Source of the DNA: Erythrophleum ivorense
Taxonomy: Eukaryota > Streptophyta > Magnoliopsida > Fabales > Fabaceae
Assembly: GCA_026724425.1 (NCBI GenBank)
Contig: JAIUCV010000001.1
Location: 22,195,802 to 22,259,801, forward strand
Length of the DNA stretch: 64,000 bases
Direction of reading: 5' to 3'
The notes beneath the pieces are model-generated. The model saw nothing but the letters and a program-made list of their open reading frames with translations. It was not told where the DNA came from and searched no databases. The position numbers and the translations under genes are program-made. Below, in pieces: positions 58,458-64,000 of the stretch; the first letter of the stretch is position 1, and each line of letters opens with the position of its first letter.

Positions 58458-58625
58458 TCATAACTTGTCATTTCCCTCCATTCTTGAGTGGCCAGTGCAC
58501 GTGTTGCTTCTCTTCTCCTTTATGGGCTCTAATTGGCTTTGAATTGGACCCTGTTGATCTGGAACCGAAGATGACATACTCTGATTTGGGCCTAGTGATG
58601 TATCACCTGCACTCTCAACCGATGG
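58458..58625 (-). pseudogene. Coding-like fragment of unknown gene
   Basis: On the minus strand a 55-codon stretch reads through with a protein-like composition rich in S, Q and P, for example LGPNQSMSSSVPDQQGPIQ and SQLEPIKEKRSN. It has no start codon and lies between AT-rich DNA. It may be a captured or duplicated exon of a low-complexity protein. No domain is recognised. Confidence 0.3.
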
Positions 58626-58640
58626 TTAATCATTGTTCAT

Positions 58641-60014
58641 GACAATGCATCAAATTATGTTTACAATAATATTGTTCCTTCATATTTCTGTTTGTAGTTT
58701 GGTTTGGTACACTGGCGCATATTGATTTCCTATTACCATTCTTGAAAATTAAGAAACGGAGGATCAACATGTTTTGGGGGAAATAACTTTTAGAAAACAT
58801 GTTCCTTGTATTCAATATTTGGAAATGAAAAATACTTTTTATTTAAATCCGTCTGTTTTGTTAAAGCATTTTTTCAGAAAAAAGAATTATGTGTATATTA
58901 ACAAGAACATTTTTCACCAATCTAACTTATATTTAGACACAAGTAGTAAACTTGTGCCATTCACTGAATAATTTTAAAACCTTTATTAATCCAAATGTTA
59001 AAAAAAGTAAAAAAGAAAAAACCTAAGATCAGCATGACTTATTTTCTTATAAATATTTAATAAAATAAATGAGAAATATATACAAACTAAAATACAATTT
59101 TGATAAATAAAAGATAAAAAGGAAATAATAATAATTGAAACGTTAATGTTTGATGATATAGTTATAAAATTATAAAGAAAGGAATCCATTTGGCGGTTGT
59201 ATTACCAACTAGACATGTTAGTATATATGTATTTTGTTGCAAAATTTAAATGTTACTAATTATTTTAAAGATATAGAAATGTTAGATATTACTATTGGAA
59301 ATGGATACCAATTGATAATAATAAAAAGAAACACAGAAATAAATTATGCGAAGAAGGAGAAGAAACAAAAGAAATATTCAAATGTAGATTTAATTTGTAG
59401 TCAATGGTTGACTGGAGCTTTCGGTAACTTATAGAATGAGTTTATACATAAACGAAAATTAATTTAAAGTTTAAGATAAATTAACACATCTTTTTTATCA
59501 ACACACATTGTTAATTATATTTTTTATATCTTTTTTGTTTATTTTCTTATTAGCAATTAAATAATTTGTATTATATACTTAAAAAATCAGCACTTATCAT
59601 ATTAACAACATGATTTTCATATATTTTTTTAATTTTATTTCTATTAATCCTTAATTGAAAAATAATATAATTTATTTTTATTTATACAATTTACGTGGTT
59701 ATCTTTGTAGATTTTTTATAACTTTTTTTAATTTCATTTTTCTCTACCTTATTTGTAAAATATAATATTAAAAAATTACGTGTAGGCATCCACTAGTACG
59801 TGATTTTCATATATTTTGCAATGATTTTCATATAATTTTTATTGATCTTTTATTAAACTTTAAAAATAAGCCCTTGACTCCAATTTTGCAATTTAGTGAT
59901 CAACACCTTGCCTTGCCCATTGGACTATCTCAGTTATCTGCAATCATCTTCAACCTTAAATCCTAAGTACAAAACTTAAGTTATCTTATGCAAAGGGACC
60001 ACAAAAATTAACAG
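58641..60014. other. Intergenic DNA, no gene seen
   Basis: Very AT-rich. The phrase GATTTTCATATA recurs at about 59610, 59801 and 59823, and again near 63859, suggesting pieces of a small dispersed repeat. Short open frames have no recognisable motifs. Confidence 0.4.
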
Positions 60015-60679
60015 AACTAGTTCTAATGGTTTAACCAAAAGTTGAGAAAATCATTTTATACTTAATGATACTTGAAACATGAAAAATAGAAATAGAAAAC
60101 AACATCATTTTGTTTCTTCTACTTTTTTATTTTTTTGTCACAGCCAATCATTTAATCGATAGGTGAACTCTTGATTAAATCATATAATTATCTTTATTAA
60201 TGACTTAATGTGAGAATTTTATTCAAGTCGAAATATATTTTGAATGACTAAAATGATAGAGTCAAAATTGAAAGCACTAAGTAAAGAGTTATGTTTTCAA
60301 AACTTGCAATATTAATTCCCTTTTTAATTTTAGTCACAACATGTGGAATGGAAAACTCAACTTGATAACGAAAAAAGTTAATGGTCTAACAAAAAATTGA
60401 GAAAATTATTATATACTTAATCATAACTGAAACATGAAAAATAGAAATAAAAAAAAACATTGATTTGTCGGAAAAAGTACCACTTTATTACTTCTATTCT
60501 TTTATGTTTTAGATACAGCTAATCATTTAATTGATAGTAGAAAAATTAATTAAATTATATGATTGTCTTTATTAATTGCTTAATGTGAGAATTTTATGAA
60601 AGACGAAATATATTTTGAAAGATGATAAAGTTAAAATTTAAAGGATTAAATTAAAAATATTTTTTCAAAAATTACATAC
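60015..60679. repeat. Imperfect tandem duplication, period about 360 bp
   Basis: Copy 1 (about 60015-60311) and copy 2 (about 60374-60679) share AATGGTTTAAC/AATGGTCTAAC, ATACTTAAT, GAAACATGAAAAATAGAAAT, CAGC(C/T)AATCATTTAAT, ATTAATTGCTTAATGTGAGA or its close variant, and CGAAATATATTTTGAA. The copies are clearly related but diverged. No coding potential is seen. Confidence 0.75.
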
Positions 60680-62786
60680 AACAAACAGGGCGAGTGAGAA
60701 AGTAATTGACATTCCAACTTTGACAATTTAACTAAAAGATCTATCGTCTTCATTGCATGACAATCACTTATGGCTTCTTAAAATGATACATTCACATTTA
60801 ATTCACTATATTCTACATTTGGTTCCTTTTAGCAGCGCTTGCGTGTTAAGAATGCAAATAAAGAAATGTTCCGTTTGGTAGATTAAAAATTTTTTTAAAA
60901 ATGAAAAAAATAGAAATAAGAATGGAATAAAATTTTATAATTTAAAATTACATTTGATATCATATAAAAATAAATAAAAAAATTATGTGAAATTTTTTGG
61001 CTGATTTCTATTTAAATATTTGATAGAATAGAAATAGTACAAAAATATAAATAAAAGATAAGCAAATGATTAAAACATCCCAAGAGCAAAAAAATTAATT
61101 TTTTTAATTAATGTAAATTAAAAAAATTATACTAGAGACTTCAAATTGAAAATATTTATATTGAAGAACTATAAATTTTAAATTTATTTTGAGAAATTTG
61201 AGAATAAAAAATTTTAATTACATAAAAAAAGTTTAGTTTAAAATCTCAAGTTTAAATTTTGTCATTAAATATTTTAAAATAATTTTAAAATTTAAAACCT
61301 TTCAATATAAAAAATTTTAACTTAAAATTTTTAATTATAATTTTCTCACACAAAAAATAAAAATATTATTATCAAATAAAATAATAATTTTTATCTTGTT
61401 AACAATAATATTTTTAATATTATAATAAAATACTCTACACAACTAGATCTAGCCAAAGGCTATACTTGTTTAAAAATCAATCGGCTTATAAAAAAATTTA
61501 TAAATTTTTTTAGGCCCATTTCTGAGCCCAACTTAGCTCTTTTTTAGAAAATAATTTTTGTAATTTTTTTTCTTCTTTTAAAAAATTTTAAATACTAGAT
61601 ATATCTATTTTATTAATTGTTAAACTTAATTTTTTTGTTTTAAATATGAAATAGCTCAAAAAAAATATTGCATAAAATTTAAACCACTTGAAATATATAT
61701 AAGATAATAAAACCTTTTAAAATAAGAGTTTTTTCAATAATATTATTGATTAATAATTTATTTTATTTAAATATAATTTATTTTTAATAATATATTATAT
61801 AACAAGTAAAAATAAAAATATATATAATAATCATATATTTTATATAATTCTTTTTTACTTATATCTATAATTATAAATAATTTTTTTAATAATAATATTT
61901 ATTAATAATATATAAAAAATAATTATAATATGAATCAAATTTGAATTCGAATTTAAAAATATTTAAACTTGATTTGTTTTATGTTTGAACTTTTTAAAAA
62001 TAAATTTATTTTTTATTAAATTTTTGGCTCATATATATTTTTTTCGGATGGGTTTATTAGGTCGGGCGAATTTTCGAGCCATGATCAGCTTTAAGTACAA
62101 CATATCATATTTGATAAAATCCATGAATGAATCATCTTCAAACGTACTGGGCTCATATTCATGTAATTTGTTTACCGTCGTTGACTGACACAACAATAGC
62201 AAGGTTGGAACACTTTCAAAGCTAGTTCATGATGAGGAACCTCGCACAGTGGTTTACATAAGTGAATTTAAAATGATATTTTTTTTATTTTATATATAAA
62301 AGATTTTTTTAGATTTAATTTAATATAAAATATAAAAAAAATAAATCATTAATATCTAATATATTAATTATAATATTTTAATTATTTTTATTAAATAAAT
62401 TTTTTAAATTATGAGTAATGTTAGAATATACATTAAATAAAAATATTTTAAAAAATAATTTTTATTTAAAATTAATTTAAAAAATTAATTTTTTAATTTT
62501 TTTACTTTTTTATAAATTAATTATTTTTTTATATTTGATAATAACAATTATCAATATGCTTTTGCAGCAATTTCACTTCGAGATTGCAAAAAAGGTCTAT
62601 CAATCGATCAATCAATTAACTTTAAAAAAAGTGAGGGAGACTGAGAGAGTGGGTTCACGTTCATGAAATGACAAAATGCGTGTTTGAAAATTTATTTAAA
62701 AATTATGTTTGTGTAAAAACAAAAAATTATTACTTCTTTAAAACGTGATTTTAAATTTTGAAAACGTAGAAACAAATATGTCATAA
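60680..62786. other. Extremely AT-rich intergenic DNA
   Basis: Long A/T stretches with little structure. A more complex island with AGGCCCATTTCTGAGCCC (about 61523-61540) and GGTCGGGCGAATTTTCGAGCC (about 62063-62083) resembles inner parts of non-autonomous DNA elements seen in plants, but I could not place termini. Confidence 0.35.
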
Positions 62787-62899
62787 AACCCACCATAATT
62801 GATTATGGTCAAAAGTGCGGTATGTTAATTCACATTGGAGTTGCAGATGGCTAATGATGGGGCTATTGACCATAATTAATTATGTTAGGTTTTAAACCA
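62785..62899. repeat. Short inverted repeat (~28-bp arms)
   Basis: The left arm AAACCCACCATAATTGATTA plus TGGTCAA (about 62787-62813) is complementary to the right arm TTGACCATAATTAATTAT plus GTTAGGTTT (about 62870-62897), with about four mismatches and a ~57-bp loop. It could be a small MITE-like hairpin; no target duplication was identified. Confidence 0.45.
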
Positions 62900-63861
62900 A
62901 TACTTGCCCAGCTATGTCACCGTGTTAATTTAGTCGAATCTTTGTTTTTTAGTAAAACAATTTTTTATAAAAATTTAAAAAATAACTTTTTAAAAAATAG
63001 AAATATTTATATAAATTCTTGTAAATTTATATTTTATTTTAAAAATAATTTTTTTATATAAATATCTGTAAAATAATTTCTTTGCCAAATAATTAACTTA
63101 ACTTGGTCTTTTTTTTCTTTTGGCCAGTCCAGCATGACTAGATACGATTAAAGAGGACTGAACAAACCAAACCTCTAGATCATCTGTGCAGCCCTACACA
63201 TGGTTTACTTATTAGTCATTCAAAAAATTTGATAATTGAATTTGAAGTGATAATATTTACCACTTCACATATATATTAAGAATCCATTTACAAATAAGAA
63301 AATAGATCGAAGGAGGTATTCTTTAATTCAAATATATTTTATTGAAATAACTATAATTTTTAATATTTTAATTGCTAAATTAAATATTTGTAACCCATGC
63401 ATCCATATAAAATTATAACTCTAGCATAGCCATAGGTTTCAAAAGATATAGTTTCACCCAATCCTAAGTCTTGTACTTATCCAAAAAAAAAAATGAGAAT
63501 CTAATATTCTAAATAAAATGGTTTATAAATTTTATAAATTATGATGACTGACAACCTATTTGGAAGGAATTATATTTAAGGAGTCGGAGTAAAAAAAAAT
63601 TATTTTAAAAGATTTATTAACATTATTTTAAGATTGATTACTATTGATTTTAATATAAAATAGTTGAACTTAATGATAATAAGTTTTTTAAAATAAATTT
63701 TTTTAACTTTGGATCTCCTTTATAATTCTTCCATCTATTTAATAATTATTGATTATTGCATTACATTTAATAATATTGAATAAGGAAACATCTAATTATT
63801 TTCTTTTTGCAACATATATATAGGCTAGCTAGGCAAGCCGTTTTTTCTATTTTGCAGTGAT

Positions 63862-63902
<41 letters not shown>

Positions 63903-64000
63903 TTTTTAGTGATCTTTTAGATGCATGATGTGAGGTTGCAGAGCTAAGAATCTGATATATTCAGGCTCAAACACAATATTCTAATTAATACACGACTTTT
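62900..64000. other. Intergenic DNA to the window end
   Basis: AT-rich, no frame or known repeat recognised, apart from a TA microsatellite at 63866-63896. Confidence 0.4.
63866..63896. repeat. (TA)n microsatellite
   Basis: About 15 TA units, embedded in TTTTCATATA...AATTTTC, a context that recalls the repeated phrase near 59800. Confidence 0.9.

Noticed and set aside
61440..62120. Possible DNA transposon around GGCCC/GGTCGGGCG islands
   Set aside because: Termini and target duplication could not be placed, so no element is called; mentioned only in the intergenic entry.
1..64000. tRNA, rRNA, CRISPR arrays, riboswitches, bacterial operons
   Set aside because: I looked for cloverleaf-type, direct-spacer-repeat and operon patterns and saw none; the window is plant nuclear DNA.

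Overview
This window looks like nuclear DNA of a flowering plant, most likely a eudicot. The evidence is plant-type Ty3/gypsy LTR retrotransposons (Tekay-like chromoviruses and a Tat/Ogre-type element with a second RNase H), AT-rich intergenic DNA, and a plant-specific leucine-rich-repeat receptor-like protein (RLP) gene. The genus cannot be fixed from sequence alone; a rosid is only a guess. I saw no bacterial genes, tRNA, rRNA or CRISPR array.

Positions 1-42501 are one nested stack of LTR retrotransposons. I resolved most layers by matching TG...CA ends and 5-bp target-site duplications (TSDs). The oldest host layer is chromovirus C (integrase, chromodomain and 3' LTR, 23693-42501). LTR 'B' (reverse, to 23692) sits in C's integrase. 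Chromovirus 'A' (from before the window to 19928) sits in B. A is broken by four solo LTRs: El1 (846-4720), El2 (5873-9549, reverse), El3 (11887-15735) and El4 (16169-18992). C's own 3' LTR is broken by a fifth LTR, El5 (25905-40900, reverse), which carries the Tat/Ogre-like element D (about 25985-38380). A, B, El1, El2, El3 and El5 have related LTRs, here called family 1. Family 1 has repeatedly inserted into its own relatives.

Element D is the best preserved coding element: gag C-terminus, aspartic protease with a G-patch-like tail, a candidate intron, reverse transcriptase, RNase H, a second (archaeal-type) RNase H, integrase, a 3' UTR carrying a ~25/30-bp tandem repeat, and a ~4.3-kb A-rich 3' LTR. 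Its 5' LTR and most of gag are gone. All reading frames carry stop codons; most of these look like C-to-T or G-to-A changes. None of the retroelement genes here appears functional.

Positions 42502-64000 are a different kind of DNA: AT-rich, with no recognisable LTR element. One intact gene is present, a single-exon RLP of 940 codons (49923-52745) with a recognisable promoter. It is followed by a decayed partial paralogue (53578-54523). The rest is intergenic, with a ~1.06-kb tandem duplication (44552-46539), a ~360-bp duplication near 60 kb, several microsatellites, and a few weak minus-strand exon-like relics between 55 and 58.6 kb. The RLP is probably a cell-surface receptor of the immune or developmental type and, with its broken copy, suggests the edge of an RLP cluster abutting a heterochromatic retroelement block.
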